Assembly: GCA_000310025.1 (NCBI GenBank) | Contig: FN649758.1 | Coordinates: forward strand, 3,816,016-3,880,015 | Direction: 5' to 3' | Length of the DNA: 64,000 nucleotides | Source of the DNA: Ectocarpus siliculosus | Lineage: Eukaryota > Sar > Phaeophyceae > Ectocarpales > Ectocarpaceae | In this document: piece by piece, positions 25,590 to 36,010 of the stretch | How positions within the stretch are numbered: the first letter of the stretch is position 1 | Layout of the letters: each line of letters opens with the position of its first letter | The notes under the pieces: model-generated | Seen by the model: the letters and a program-made list of their open reading frames with translations, nothing else | Databases searched by the model: none | What the model was told of the DNA's origin: nothing | Program-made: the position numbers and the translations under genes

Positions 25590-26059
25590 TACCCCCAGCC
25601 CCCGTCAGCCCTAATTTNNNNNNNNNNNNNNNNNNNNNNNNNNNNNNNNNNNNNNNNNNNNNNNNNNNNNNNNNNNNNNNNNNNNNNNNNNNNNNNNNNN
25701 NNNNNNNNNNNNNNNNNAACCCCCCTTCCCGGGGGGGGGCCCCCCTTCCTGGGGCCCCCCAAATACCCCCCGGGGCTTTGCCGCTGGGAAAGGGAGGCCC
25801 CGGGCCCGGGGAAACCCCGGGGGTCCCCCCCCGGGTTTGGGGGGGGGGGGGGGACAAGGAAGCAAAAAGATAGGCCCACACGGATTCGGTCAGCCCCCCC
25901 CCCCCCCCCCCCCCTCCCACGAAGAGAAATAGCCTACCCGCAGCACCAGTACGCCTAATTTTATCATCTTTGTCCCCACCCCCTCTCTGTCCCTCTGTCT
26001 CTGTCTCTGTCTCTCCCTCTCTCCCTCTCTGTCGGTCTGCCTGTCTGCCTGCCTGCCCG

Positions 26060-26131
<72 letters not shown>

Positions 26132-28998
26132 TCTCTCTCGCTCCCTCTGTCGTTCCCTCTGTTTGTCTGTCGTTTCCTATGTGTGCCTGTCTATCCCTCT
26201 CTCTCACACACACACACCTGCGGTACAGGAGTAGCCCAGCTCGGAACGCACGGCGGCCCTGAGCCTCGAAACCACCGCCGCGCCGCAGCTGAGGAGCTCC
26301 TGGTCTCGCGTGAACGCCTCCTGAGTCCTGGCCCACCAGGAAACCCCATCAGCGAGCTGCTGCTCCTTTGATGCATGGTCGTCGCTCAAGCCGGCAACCT
26401 TCGGTTTCGGCCCAGAAAATATATTCGACAGCAACTATAGTTAGCCGTGGCAGGCAGAGAGAGTAGCGAAGAGGAAGAAAGAGCAAGTCTGTTTGAGCGC
26501 AAGCACGTAGATAACATCGTGTGCGTACGTGACGGCTGGTTGGCTTGGACATGTGCATCCGGCAAAAGCTGCGATGCCGCTGGTGTTGGAGAGAATGGCG
26601 TCAATGTCGTAGCCCATGCGAATCGAGCGTGTCTCGAAAAATACTGTTTTTCGTCTGAATTGATGACGGTAGTAAGAAATCAACATCTAGACATCCCCGC
26701 GATGACCGTGCGTGTCTTGGAAAATATAGGTTCTTGTCTGAATACGGATTGGTAGACATTTAACGATACAACGAAACATCCCACTGGCAATCGGCCGCGT
26801 TGAAACTCACATGAGTGGTTGCAGTTGCCGACAAGACGGCAGTCCACCCCCCCTCACCGATGTCCTCCCATCGCTTCTTACTGACCTCCCCATCCTCCAT
26901 CGGCGACGCTGCTGGCGGGGCTTTGCTTCCCTCTTCAGCGCTTGCACCTTTCCCGTCCTCATCCTGCTGCTGATGCTGCTGCGGCTGATCGCCGCCGCTC
27001 TCGCTGTTGTGGCTGCCAAGACTCGACAGGAGAGCGTGCGCAGCACGCGTAACGTCGACGTAAACCTCGTCGATCGAGGCCTTTTCGACGGTGGTTAACG
27101 CACCCCCCGCGCGCTCGAGGACGGCCACCACTCTCTCGCCCGCGTGTCTAGCGAGCGCGGGGCGGGGCGGTACAAGAGAAAAGACGCGGGCAGGCGGGGG
27201 TAGGCTGAAGATGGAGTAATTGGTATGGCAGGTGCCTCATATCAAACTGAGCGCTTGCTTTCCCGAGTGTTTTTCCTGGGTCTACTCGATAGCTCGATCG
27301 CCAGAATCGGTAGGTTAGGTCCGTGCCGACGAGGGCGACCGAAAGCAGCCACGCAAGCAGTCCTCGACAGAACCCCCCCCCCCCCCCCTCGCGTGTACCT
27401 GTAGAACGAGATGTCCGCCTTGCCGTTGCGAGTGGGCACCTGGACCAGGGACAGCTCTGGGCAAACCTTGCGAGCGTCACCGGCCTTCATGCCGCGCTTC
27501 ACCTGATGTTCGACGTTTATGCACAACGATTAAACCAAAGCAAAAATTTGGCTACGGCTCGGGAAGCTTTCGAGGGCACATTGGCTTCTTCGTCATATGC
27601 GTCAAAGCTACTGGTATGGAATGACAGTGCCTTTCGCGGCTAGGGGCACCCTGGCTGCTAACCTCTTACAAACCGGGCACGCCCCTTCCATCTGATAGTA
27701 AAATGAGTTTAAACACCGAAGCTTCATCTTCGATTAAGGTGAGAAATACTTCCGTCATGTGTTCAACCAAAGGCCGCAATCTAGACCGCAGACGGTAACC
27801 GTGACTTGTGCGAGGCGAAATCCTGCGCTAACGTTGGCGACCGTCCATGTGTGGAGGATTGTGCGAGTTTAAGATGCACGTACAAGACACCCAAGAGCAT
27901 GGTCGTACACCCCAAGTTGGTATGCCCGTCATCATTTCAGGGGCTGTGATGCTTAATGAATAGACGCTTTGATAGAATAACCGGGTGGAAGGAAGGAGCC
28001 GGGACTGCCCCCGAGCTGGCCAGCTGACGTCGGGGGCTCCGTACAATCATCCTCGGACGCGCTGCCCCATGGGTACCTATGCAGAACACCTGCGTGCAAT
28101 CCTCTCACCCCGAAAGGACGAGCCTCGTAGCTGACGGCGATGATGGAGCTAGCAGAACCTTCCACCACGCGGTTGTCGTCCGGCGCCATATCCTTGATGT
28201 CGTGATTAGATGTTGGGTACTGAACCACCACGACGGGCCTGCCCGTCAAGGCGGCGTCTCGGAGCTTTCCGCCGTTTCGGCGAAGGTTCAAGATGGGGTG
28301 TGATGGATATAGATCAGTTTGTGTCAGGGATAACTACTTGCGCATGGTATGTGAGCGATGTAGCAACCCTACAGATTGCGGTCGGTGTGCCCGCGAAAAT
28401 GGCTCACGTTGTAGTAGAATGTCTAGCAATGGTATCAGAAGAGCTTCACGTGTGGTGCGATACTACTGCGGTAGACAGCCAGCTTGCAACATTGTCGTTT
28501 TTCACAGTACAGCAGCAGTAGAAACGCTCAGATACCTCATCCAGCACGTCCTCCCCGTACGCTTGAAACTACAGTCTGTTTGGCTTGCCGTGAAGGAACG
28601 CGTTTCGTATGGCCGCGTTTCTTGTGTTGGCGTGACTCTTCAAATTAAGAGAACCCTCTGGTACCACAGCAGTATGACAATGGAAGCACAGCAGCAAGGT
28701 GCTTCGTACAGAATAACAACGGGAGCAGCACAACAAAACTGTCGTTGTATTCATTCACGTATGCATCTGCATCGTATGGGATGTGTTCGAGGTCCATCCC
28801 ATTCCCAGCCTTGTTCACCTGCTCTATCTGAGCGTAGAAGGCATCCATATCGATGTGCGCGATGACTCTCAGTGGTTCCTTCAACGCCGGCGCAAGCCCA
28901 CGACCCCCACCGGCAGACACAGCGGACCCCCCTGTCCACCCGCTTCCAGCTGCTGGTGGAATTTTCGACGTTGACGACTTCGTTGCCGATGTCGCCAT
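20788..28998 (-). CDS. DNA polymerase eta (Y-family translesion polymerase), 11 exons
   Basis: Complete gene of about 946 residues. Exons: 28998-28819, 28264-28109, 27502-27399, 27147-26811, 26398-26218, 24496-24314, 23952-23784, 23505-23376, 22996-~22898, 22646-21585, 21027-20788; all phases agree, though the exon 9 donor is weak. Polymerase eta inserts nucleotides opposite UV photoproducts at stalled forks in the nucleus. Visible catalytic motifs are HIDMDAFYAQIEQ (Asp50 and Asp52) and ASIDEVYVDVT (Asp173, Glu174), which bind the two metal ions. Other family blocks are LRDAALTGRPVVVVQY, IIAVSYEARPFGV, MKAGDARKVCPEL, GYSCTAGVAHNKLLAKL, NKPNAQT-like KPNAQTVLPL, and KSVGCSKTFPGKTKL. The little-finger (PAD) region runs from FSEIERWLSELSKEL through SRCCRMVKPEL to LTMLGVSAHGFA. 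The C-terminal third is low-complexity and acidic, with an internal PCNA-box-like SIQSFF (about 536-541), a UBM-type ubiquitin-binding motif VDPAVLAELPPDIQREI (about 847-863), and a terminal SISSFFGRK PCNA box. No C2H2 UBZ finger was seen. Scaffold gap 2 lies in the intron between exons 5 and 6. Confidence 0.93.
21070..21508 (+). repeat. Two copies of a dispersed repeat in POLH intron 10
   Basis: Copies at about 21070-21168 and 21424-21508 share a near-identical core from tgcatgcc through gttagaccattgaccacg to tcctcgagaggacggagc and gttcccacagga. The first copy is preceded by a 15-16 base G run and tgtactc, the second by gggtactc. Reverse-orientation relatives occur at 24864-24956 and, more diverged, 25480-25577, and a weak relative at about 15190-15245. 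This looks like a short non-autonomous repeat family whose members begin with a poly-G/poly-C tract. Confidence 0.7.
24864..24956 (-). repeat. Third copy of the poly-G/C-linked repeat, reversed
   Basis: Reads gaacaatgctccgtcctctc, then ggacgcgtggtcactagcct, ggcatgc and ends atgagtac followed by a C run. It is the reverse complement of the copies at 21070 and 21424 and lies in the intron between POLH exons 5 and 6. Confidence 0.65.
24961..25085. repeat. Tandem duplication of a 58-59 bp unit
   Basis: Copies at 24961-25019 and 25028-25085 differ by only a few bases. Each holds the near-palindrome cgtcgcttggcaacgacg. The pair sits directly after the C run of the reversed repeat in POLH intron 5. 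Confidence 0.85.
25480..25577 (-). repeat. Fourth, diverged copy of the poly-G/C-linked repeat
   Basis: Contains gcgaggtcaatggtcaaacg, acggcatgc and atgagtac followed by a run of about 22 C, matching the reversed layout of the copy at 24864 with more substitutions. It ends about 40 bases before the scaffold gap. Confidence 0.5.
25618..25717. other. Scaffold gap (100 N) with poor-quality flanks
   Basis: Exactly 100 N inside POLH intron 5. Both flanks (25555-25617 and 25718-25915) are made of long C, A and G homopolymers of a kind that stalls sequencing, so base calls there should not be trusted. Confidence 0.99.
25970..26218. repeat. CT-rich microsatellite in a POLH intron
   Basis: A long pyrimidine tract with a pure (CT)n core of about 33 units at 26062-26127 and flanking CCCTCT and CTGTCT variants. 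It ends in a CA run at the splice donor of POLH exon 5, so on the coding strand it is a GA-rich start of intron 5. Confidence 0.95.
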
Positions 28999-29921
28999 CC
29001 TGATGACTCCTTCCAGCGGAGGATATGGAGATGTTCAAATTTCAAATTCGCTGGGACAACGCGCGCGCACTTTTCCCCCCCAACTCTTCTAGGCTCCTGC
29101 TGGAATTCGCCGTGCTCAGATGAAAGAGGGGCGGGGGCGTCCAAAAGGCACTTGCTAGCACCAACCTGCTGTCGTGGCGAAGGCCTGCTGTTGATGAGGT
29201 GCAGCAGTCGGGAGTCACACCGCCTCGACGCCCGACCCTTTCCGTCTCTCTCAATTCAACAACAATAGCTTCTTTCTTCGCAATCGACCAGCTCTTGCTG
29301 AATCGTCGCTCCTTTCAGTCCTGACCACACCCAGCGGCACGATAAACTCTCTCTCCAGCGGTACCGATGTACCGGTTACACTGCGCAGCACACACATGGC
29401 AGTGCACACAGCATGCCTGCTGAAGCAATACATGGGGCCCAGGTGATGAGCTTTGTGCGGCGTGACTCCTTGCATCCACGGTGCCCCTCTGTTTGTTGTG
29501 CGCACCCTGGTTGCACTGCTCAGCGCTGTTCAGGGTTCTCCTCCGGACAACGACCACCTCCCAGGGATCAGGTATTTACCTTGTTTCATTTCTGTATGCG
29601 ATCAAGGCAAACATTGCAGCATTGCTCGGGAATCGACAATGCAAGATACATGCGGCGTAACTACACCGCTTGATTGTAGACTGCGGATAGGAGATGGGAA
29701 GTACTCTTGCATCTCTGCATCGCCTACCTGCTACGGCTGTACACAACACAGTTGCTCCTACTGTTGCTGTCTACTCAAGTTTAAAGGTGGTACTCTTTGG
29801 CATGTGCTGTCCGTTGTTTCTCTGCCACTGCGTTTCTGTCTAAGCTCTAAACCTGCTGTCTGCCGCATGGTACTACTGTCGGCAGTGTTCGGATCCGCCG
29901 GCATCGGTCTATTGAGTCATC
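28999..29921. promoter_or_regulatory. Divergent intergenic region (POLH / acidic protein gene)
   Basis: The 923 bp between the POLH start and the plus-strand ATG at 29922 must hold both promoters. A 262-codon plus-strand frame crosses it but has no recognisable domain and runs out of frame through the downstream first exon, so it is not taken as a gene. No TATA-like box is convincing. Confidence 0.4.
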
Positions 29922-32900
29922 ATGTCGGGGGCTACTATGGCGAGGGCCAACTTCAAGAAGTACACAGACATCACGAATCCACTGGTGAGCGAGCAAACCG
30001 CGTACCCTTGTTCCAGAGGAATAGGATCGAAAGTTTGAAGTGTTCCGTTTTCCCGCATTTTCTTTTCCGTTTCCACTCATCCACGTGTTGCTCTCTCTCT
30101 CTCCAGCATACGAGACTACCGACTTCAATCTTGGGACGTAGACTGTCCATCCACATGCACACTGGCTGTATCTGTGCGTGCACCAGGTTTTGCCAGCAGA
30201 AGGTTCTCTCCAGCAGACCTCCTGCGGCAGGCATGCTCTAATCGGTAAAATTAGACCATCCGGCTAGTCAGCGCTGACTGAGTAGTCTAATGGGTAAGCC
30301 TTTCTAACAAAAGATATACTCTCGGCTCGTTGCCATCCAGCTGGTCACTGTGATATTTGCAAGTAGGGATCTCCGGGGACGGACCCCTCGCCATACGCTG
30401 CTGTTCTGTCAATGGTAATTCTACGCAAAGAAAAGTGATCCAGCCGGTATTCGAACTTCGTGCGGGAATCCTCTAATTGCGGAACTAGACCATCCGACAG
30501 CGCTGACTAGCTGATTGGTCTATTTCCGCGAATTAAAAGATATGCTCAGACGGATAGGTTGCTGCTCCGGGAGAAGGCGACTGGGGCGGGGCATGGGTGG
30601 AGTGCTGCTGCTGCTGCGGCTGAAACGACGGCGGTGGCGGAGGCTGCGGTGGTGGCTGCTGCTGCTGGTAGTACGGTGTCGGAGGCGGGTAGTACGGCTG
30701 CTGCTGGTAGTAGTCTGGCGAAGGCTGCTGCTGCTGCTGCTGCTCCCACCCGCCATACTCGGTACCATTCGCGGGCCCCCCGTAGGGCATAGCACTATAC
30801 GCATGCATCACATTAGCATGCCCGTACGGAGGCCGCCAAGGCGGTTGTGGCGGACGAGGGGGGGCTGAATACCTGTGCTGATGCTGTCCTCCGTAGCCGC
30901 TGTGAGGTCCGTGCTGAGGCCCACCGCCCCAGCCCCCCCCACTGTAGCTCGGCTGCTGCGGCGGCGGTCCGTGAAGTTGCTGTCGCTGAGGCTGCTGTTG
31001 CTGAGGCTGCTGTTTCTGAGGCTGCTGTTGCTGAGGCTGCTGCTGTTGGGGCTGCTGCTGCTCCTGCTCCTTCTGACGGTCGCGCTGAGTGTAGCACTGG
31101 GCGTTGGTGTGGAACAAGCGCGGATGTAGGTAGCAGTGGTCGTTGTCGGCTCCTCTCTCACCTCCGCCTTTCTTGTTTCCTCTCACCCTACTCCTGCTCC
31201 GGCTCCGGGCGCCTCCGTCTCCGTCCTGACCCCCGCCGTTTCCACTCGACCCATTTTGGACACGTCCATCGCCCCGGATGCCACCGGAAGCGACGAACGC
31301 GTGCCCCGCGCCATTCTTCGGTTCCCCCTCCCGACGGCGAACCGAGTCCGCATGAGCATCTCGCACAGCCTTTTCAATTGTCTCGCGCGAGGGGGGAATC
31401 GGTGACATCGTCAGAATCTTCTTCTCTACCATGTACTCGTCGGAAAGGTGGTATACCATGTGGGCATTGGCATCATCCTCGGAGAAAACAATACCGTGCG
31501 AGGCTAGCCTACTGCGCAAAACAGCAAATCTCCCAAAGTATTCTTGCGGGGTCTCTCCTACTTTCATTTCAGTCTCTCCTACTTTCATTTCAAGAGCGTG
31601 ATATTGAGATGACAGCCTTTCTTTTTCGGCCGTTGCACGCGGCTCGTAATAGTCAAGGAATATCTTCCAACCTCCACTTGGACTACCATCGGCGATGATC
31701 TGGGTCAGGATTGGCATGTATGTCAAAGTCGTGATCAGGTTGGTTCCACGCCGTTATTGCCTTTTCTACTCTTTCACTCGAATGCACCCTACGCATCTCT
31801 TCCATGCTCGCGCCTTCTTTTCCGACTGGAATCTTTTCTTCAGTCAGCACCACGTCACGCACTCCTTCCTGGGCAAACATAGCTACCATGTTCGATCGAA
31901 AAATAAAAAACTTAGCCTGCTCATCCTCCCCTTGCTTAAATACACCATCCCAAGGCGCTAGGCGCTTAGTCTCAGTCATTCTAACCGTCCCTGCGTTAAT
32001 GGGTACTCTACCCATGTCCCCTGATGAGACGTGAAGTCGACCGGTGAGGGCGTCGGCGAGTGTGCGGGCGATTTCGTCGGTCGTCGGGTTGGCCGATGGC
32101 CGCCCCGCGTGTTGCTGGTGGCGATCCTCGTGCTCTCTTCCGGTCCGGACGTCATCTGTCCTCCGCTCCTCGGCTCGTTGCCTCGAAATCTCGGCCAGTC
32201 TTGCTTCTACCCTCTGGTTGACCAAGTCGTTGATCCGGGCGTCCTCCTCTAGTCGGGCGGTATTCGATGGTAATTCTACGCAAAGAAAAGTGATCCGGCC
32301 GGTATTCGAACTCGTGCGGGTATCCTTTACTTCGCGGAACTAGACCATCCGGCTAGTCAGCGCTGACTCGATCTTGCTCGGTGTCGCTCATCGGTGGCTG
32401 CTCCTGATCGCCGCAAAGCGATACTCCAAACTAAGCTCGACTCGAATCTCGTAGACGACGTGTCACACGCTAGCGTAATCGATAATTTGGACGGCCCGTC
32501 ATGGCCGAGCTGCTCTACGCTCCCATCACACACAACTGAGCCACCCGAATTATCGATTATGCTCCACTGAGTTGCCCACTTGCTGCTCAATTCGTTCGTT
32601 ACACTGGCGGTGTTGACCCGCAGGCCGCCGGACAGACCGACACTCCTGACGGGAGCACCAGCACCGACGCGTGGCGCGACTCAGAAAACGTGAAGTCGGG
32701 CCGCCAAAAGGAGGAGGGGGAGGAGGATGAAGCAGAAGAAGAAGAGGACCCGTTTGGCCTGGGATCTATCATGTCCAAAGCCGAAAAAGACGATGAGGAA
32801 GAGGAACAGGAAGAGGAACAGGAAGAGGAAGAAGACCCCTTTGGCCTTGGAGCCATCATGGACGAACCAAACAAGGACGCTGACACCTCAACCAATAAAC

Positions 32901-35031
32901 GCAGCGGCAGTGGCGCGGACGAACCCCGACAGAAGAAGGCGCAAAAGACGACAGCTGACGGTACAACCGGCGGATACTTCAAGGGAACGACGTCGTTGAC
33001 ATCCGCCCAATCTTCAGTGGCGGAGGCATCGCGACAGCCATTTCGGGCCGCGGACTCCTTTAGCGGCGCACGGAAGGGCTATGTCTTCCAGAAAGGTCCT
33101 CTGGGTCTGGGTTACTACGCGGACAGGGTTCAGATTCGCGCAGCAGCGGCTGCGGATGCCGTGGTGGCAGCATCGAGAGCTAAGAGCCGAGGGCCAGAGG
33201 CGCGAGGTTCTGGAGGAAGGCCGGAGACGGAGGGCCGTGAGAAAAAAACGCAGACGGTGGACGTGGCAGCCTCGCTGCAGAAACTCAAGGTGTTCATTCT
33301 GAAGCCCAAGAAAGCGGCGAAAGCGGCGTCGCTCATGGCAGACCTGATGGAGGCGCATTTGCGTCCGGAGAATGCCCGGATGTTTTTCAGGTATGTCAAT
33401 GAAAAGGTGACCCACACCGCTCCTTTGTGCAACCAAGATGGTATGCATCTTATCCCGCACAGCACGTCCCGCTGTTTCCTGTGGTAATGGGTCACGTTGA
33501 CCGTATCCTGTGGTATGGAATTCCTACAACAGTTGCTTCGTTTGCCTATGCGTCGAACCCCGAGGTCGGTGACGACCTAAACCTGCCAACTTATCTTCTG
33601 CCTTTTATTCCCCAACTCCACTGCAACCTCGCCGCCTTTTTTCCTGTTCTCGTCACGTCTTCAAATTCGGGTAGGGCGCTCAAACCCCTTGCGGAAGAAC
33701 CGGCTGGCGAAGCGGCTCTTGCCGCCGGGGAAGGAGGCGCGAGAGCGTTTCGAAAGCTCGCGCAGAGGGCATCGGAGTGGGTTGGAGCGCCGTCGGAGGG
33801 GGTGCGGGCGGTGACCTGGGAACTCCTCTTCGGGTTGCGGCATGACGTGAGGTTTTCGCGAACGATGATAGGTGTTTTGGTCGTCCTATTCCTTGTCTTT
33901 CTGTAAACATGTGCGAAGCCGCGACTATAGTTAAGCGGAGCCCTGCGAACTCTGTTCACCGAACGATGAGTCTCCTTTGGCTCCATGGGGACAGTGTGAA
34001 AGCAGTGAGAAAGTACCCCGCTCATCTCACAAACTCTTACCCACTCCCCACCACGCGCCCCGAAACAGACGAAGACGGATGACTCGTTTACATTCGCTCG
34101 CGCCATCAAGCGCCTCCGTGAAGCCATCGAAGCCTTAGGCGGCGTCACGGGTGGGGGCAAGGCCACCGACGGTACTGCCGGCGAAGGCGACGATGGTGAG
34201 GGAACCGGGTCGGCGGGAGGAAACAGGGTCTCGCTTTCCTTGGAGCGCAAAACGGCGCTAATCTTGGTCATGAAAGAGGCGTTCAAGAGCTACCACCTGG
34301 CATGGGCGAGATCGTCGATTGAACCAGCCTTCAAGGTGAGGATTAGTTATGGCAGGGCAACGACATGCGTTTTAATGGCATATTGGTTGCCGGTAGCTTG
34401 AGTTCCGCCAAGTAGTGTCGTCCTGTTGAGCTGTGACGCTCCTGTGTTGAGGGCTGATGTGGTTGCCTCTACGACTTTCAGGCATTCTTGAAACAGACGA
34501 CGTAGGCTGGTAGGTACTTGTTCATCCCATCGATCACCTTCCTCCCGAGACGCGACCAGTTCGTTTTTCTGTTTGCTCCTGAGTCGCGGACTTGCGCGCC
34601 GTATTGCCCGTTGCCTAGGCGGCGGCAGATCGCCGGCGACTCTTCCCGGAGGGGGATCTGCGCGACACGCTGGACGATTTCACCGACGCCATCACCAAAA
34701 GGCAAAGAAACCCTGGAGGGTTGATGGCTCCACCTTCCAGATCGGTGAGTCTTCGCCGGGAGTTACGCGGTGGGGGCGGGGTTCTACGCTCTCCCTTGCC
34801 GTATCCTTCACATGCAAACGTCAACATAATGCCGCCTCACGACTTTACACTCGTACACGTTTCGTGGGGAGAAGCGGTGCCCTCTCCCGGTTCTGGATTC
34901 AGCAGCGTCGTGAAGGCCGCTTGTGCTTGTAACCTCCCCCTCCCCTCTCGCCGCCGTTGTATGAACAGGTCAGAGCCCACAACAGCACGGCGCATCCGAT
35001 GCTCAACAAGCGCTCGGACGTCATCCGTTGA
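29922..35031 (+). CDS. Acidic conserved-looking protein of unknown function, 6 exons
   Basis: Exons 29922-29984, 32624-33390, 33675-33846, 34069-34335, 34619-34744 and 34969-35031 join with all phases in agreement to give about 485 residues. The protein begins MSGATMARANFKKYTDITNP. Exon 2 holds two acidic blocks that each lead into the same motif, EEEEDPFGLGSIM and EEEEDPFGLGAIM, then a basic region and GYVFQKGPLGLGYYADR, then a helical stretch ending RPENARMFFR. Exons 3 and 4 are helical (FRKLAQRASEWVG, MKEAFKSYHLAWARS) with a Gly/acidic linker. The end reads FTDAITKRQRNPGGLMAPP and HPMLNKRSDVIR. I do not recognise the family. The clean splice phases and repeated motif argue that it is a real gene. 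Intron 1 (2.6 kb) is enlarged by a retroelement. A short exon near 34487-34506 (AFLKQTT) is possible but was left out because its phase does not fit. Confidence 0.7.
30413..30510 (-). repeat. Terminal direct repeat, left copy
   Basis: About 98 bp, nearly identical to 32268-32368, from tggtaattctacgcaaagaa to gcgctgacta. On the minus strand it contains agttcgaatacc and tggtctagttcc, which resemble the B and A boxes of tRNA-type Pol III promoters, followed by a TTTT run. Confidence 0.8.
32268..32368 (-). repeat. Terminal direct repeat, right copy
   Basis: About 101 bp copy of 30413-30510, with a few substitutions and a 3-bp longer end. It ends in the 14-bp palindrome agtcagcgctgact, which also ends the partial copy at 30252-30279. 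Confidence 0.8.
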
Positions 35032-36010
35032 CAGACGAGTCAGACACTCAGCTCTGGTGGAGCTTTGAAGAGGGGGGGGGGGGGGGGGAAACACGTCTCC
35101 GTCCTTACCACCATTTTGCAAGGGGGAACCGTGTTCGGATGCTTACCCAAACTTCCTTCGTTGGTCCAGATTGGTTCGTGTTTGAATGTGCAGTAGTCTT
35201 GCGTAAGGTGTTCGACAGCAATTCTATCCGGGGATCAAAGGCGGGCTAAATATTTGGACGATGGGTATTTTAAGGGACTGGGGGATGAAGCGTCCTACTC
35301 TGCCATACTGTACTGCAATGCATGGTCTATGGCTGGTGTTTCGAGAGAGAGGGAACTCGAGACGAGGGCAGGGACGCTTTGGACGTGATGAAAGGGTCCG
35401 AATTTGGGCCTTCGCCTTTGAAACAATTACTTGTTCGTCCACGTAGCCACAACGACGTCAGCACATGGGACATGATGGAAAATGTCGTGGATGGACTACT
35501 GTACCACGGTATCATGTATCGGAGACGATTACCGTCGGAAGATCGGGGCTTGGGAAACCAAGTGCAAGTCAGAGGTGCAGCACATTTTCCAGCCAGGGGA
35601 GCCAATTTTCTGGTGCAGGCATTTCACTTTCTGCCTGTTTCGCAGAGCACAGGACACCCACAACCACAAGCCACAAAAAATGCGCCACGACGTACAACAT
35701 CACGTGTGGCGACCTAAAGCACAACCGACACACGCACGACTATTTCTACCAAGCTCATCAGCGGCAACCACGCCTGGCAGAGAAGTCCACAAAAGGTCAG
35801 CGTCAACCAGGGATTTCCACCAATCAAACCGTACAATCGTTGTGGCGACCTCCACACAAACGACACAACACAAGCGTTGTTGTGCTTGGAGGCCGTCACT
35901 GCGAGAGACCTCCACTGTAACCCACGCCCAGATAAAGGATTTCAACCAATCAGAAACACCCGCAGTTCACACCATGCAAGCAGTCAAGAGATCGTCCTCC
36001 TCTGCTGACA
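35032..36010. other. Convergent intergenic region (acidic gene / BCP1)
   Basis: A run of about 17 G lies near 35072-35088. Frames of 131-195 codons at 35322-36069 overlap on the plus strand and translate to Thr/His/Gln-rich sequence without a recognisable domain; the last runs antisense into the final BCP1 exon. Confidence 0.45.

Larger units (their letters stand above)
30251..32368 (-). mobile_element. Gag-only retroelement in intron 1 (TR-GAG-like)
   Basis: The minus strand encodes a gag-like protein in two overlapping frames: 32225-31683 (helical, with APWDGVFKQGEDEQAKFFIF) and 31726-30533 (GWKIFLDYYEP, TPQEYFGRFAVLRSRLA, DDANAHMVYHLSDEY). The frames are offset near 31700, so one indel breaks the gene or a programmed shift joins it. 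The second frame ends in Arg/Ser and Gln/Pro-rich sequence around CYLHPRLFHTNAQC, a CX2HX4HX4C variant of the retroviral-type zinc knuckle. No protease, integrase or reverse transcriptase is seen. Direct repeats of about 100 bp flank it (30413-30510 and 32268-32368), and a 28-bp piece is repeated identically at 30252-30279 and 32341-32368. This matches non-autonomous elements with terminal repeats and a gag gene. It lies in antisense inside the host intron. Confidence 0.72.

Noticed and set aside
28293-28865. 190-codon plus-strand open frame
   Set aside because: Antisense to POLH exon 1 and intron 1, which are supported by the catalytic DMD motif.
29453-30241. 262-codon plus-strand open frame
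   Set aside because: Crosses the first exon of the acidic gene in another frame and has no domain; Cys/Leu-rich composition is not gene-like.
28000-30300. tRNA gene or CRISPR-like array
   Set aside because: Looked for cloverleaf arms and regularly spaced repeats across the window; only the tRNA-like boxes in the retroelement repeats were found, and their T arm does not pair.
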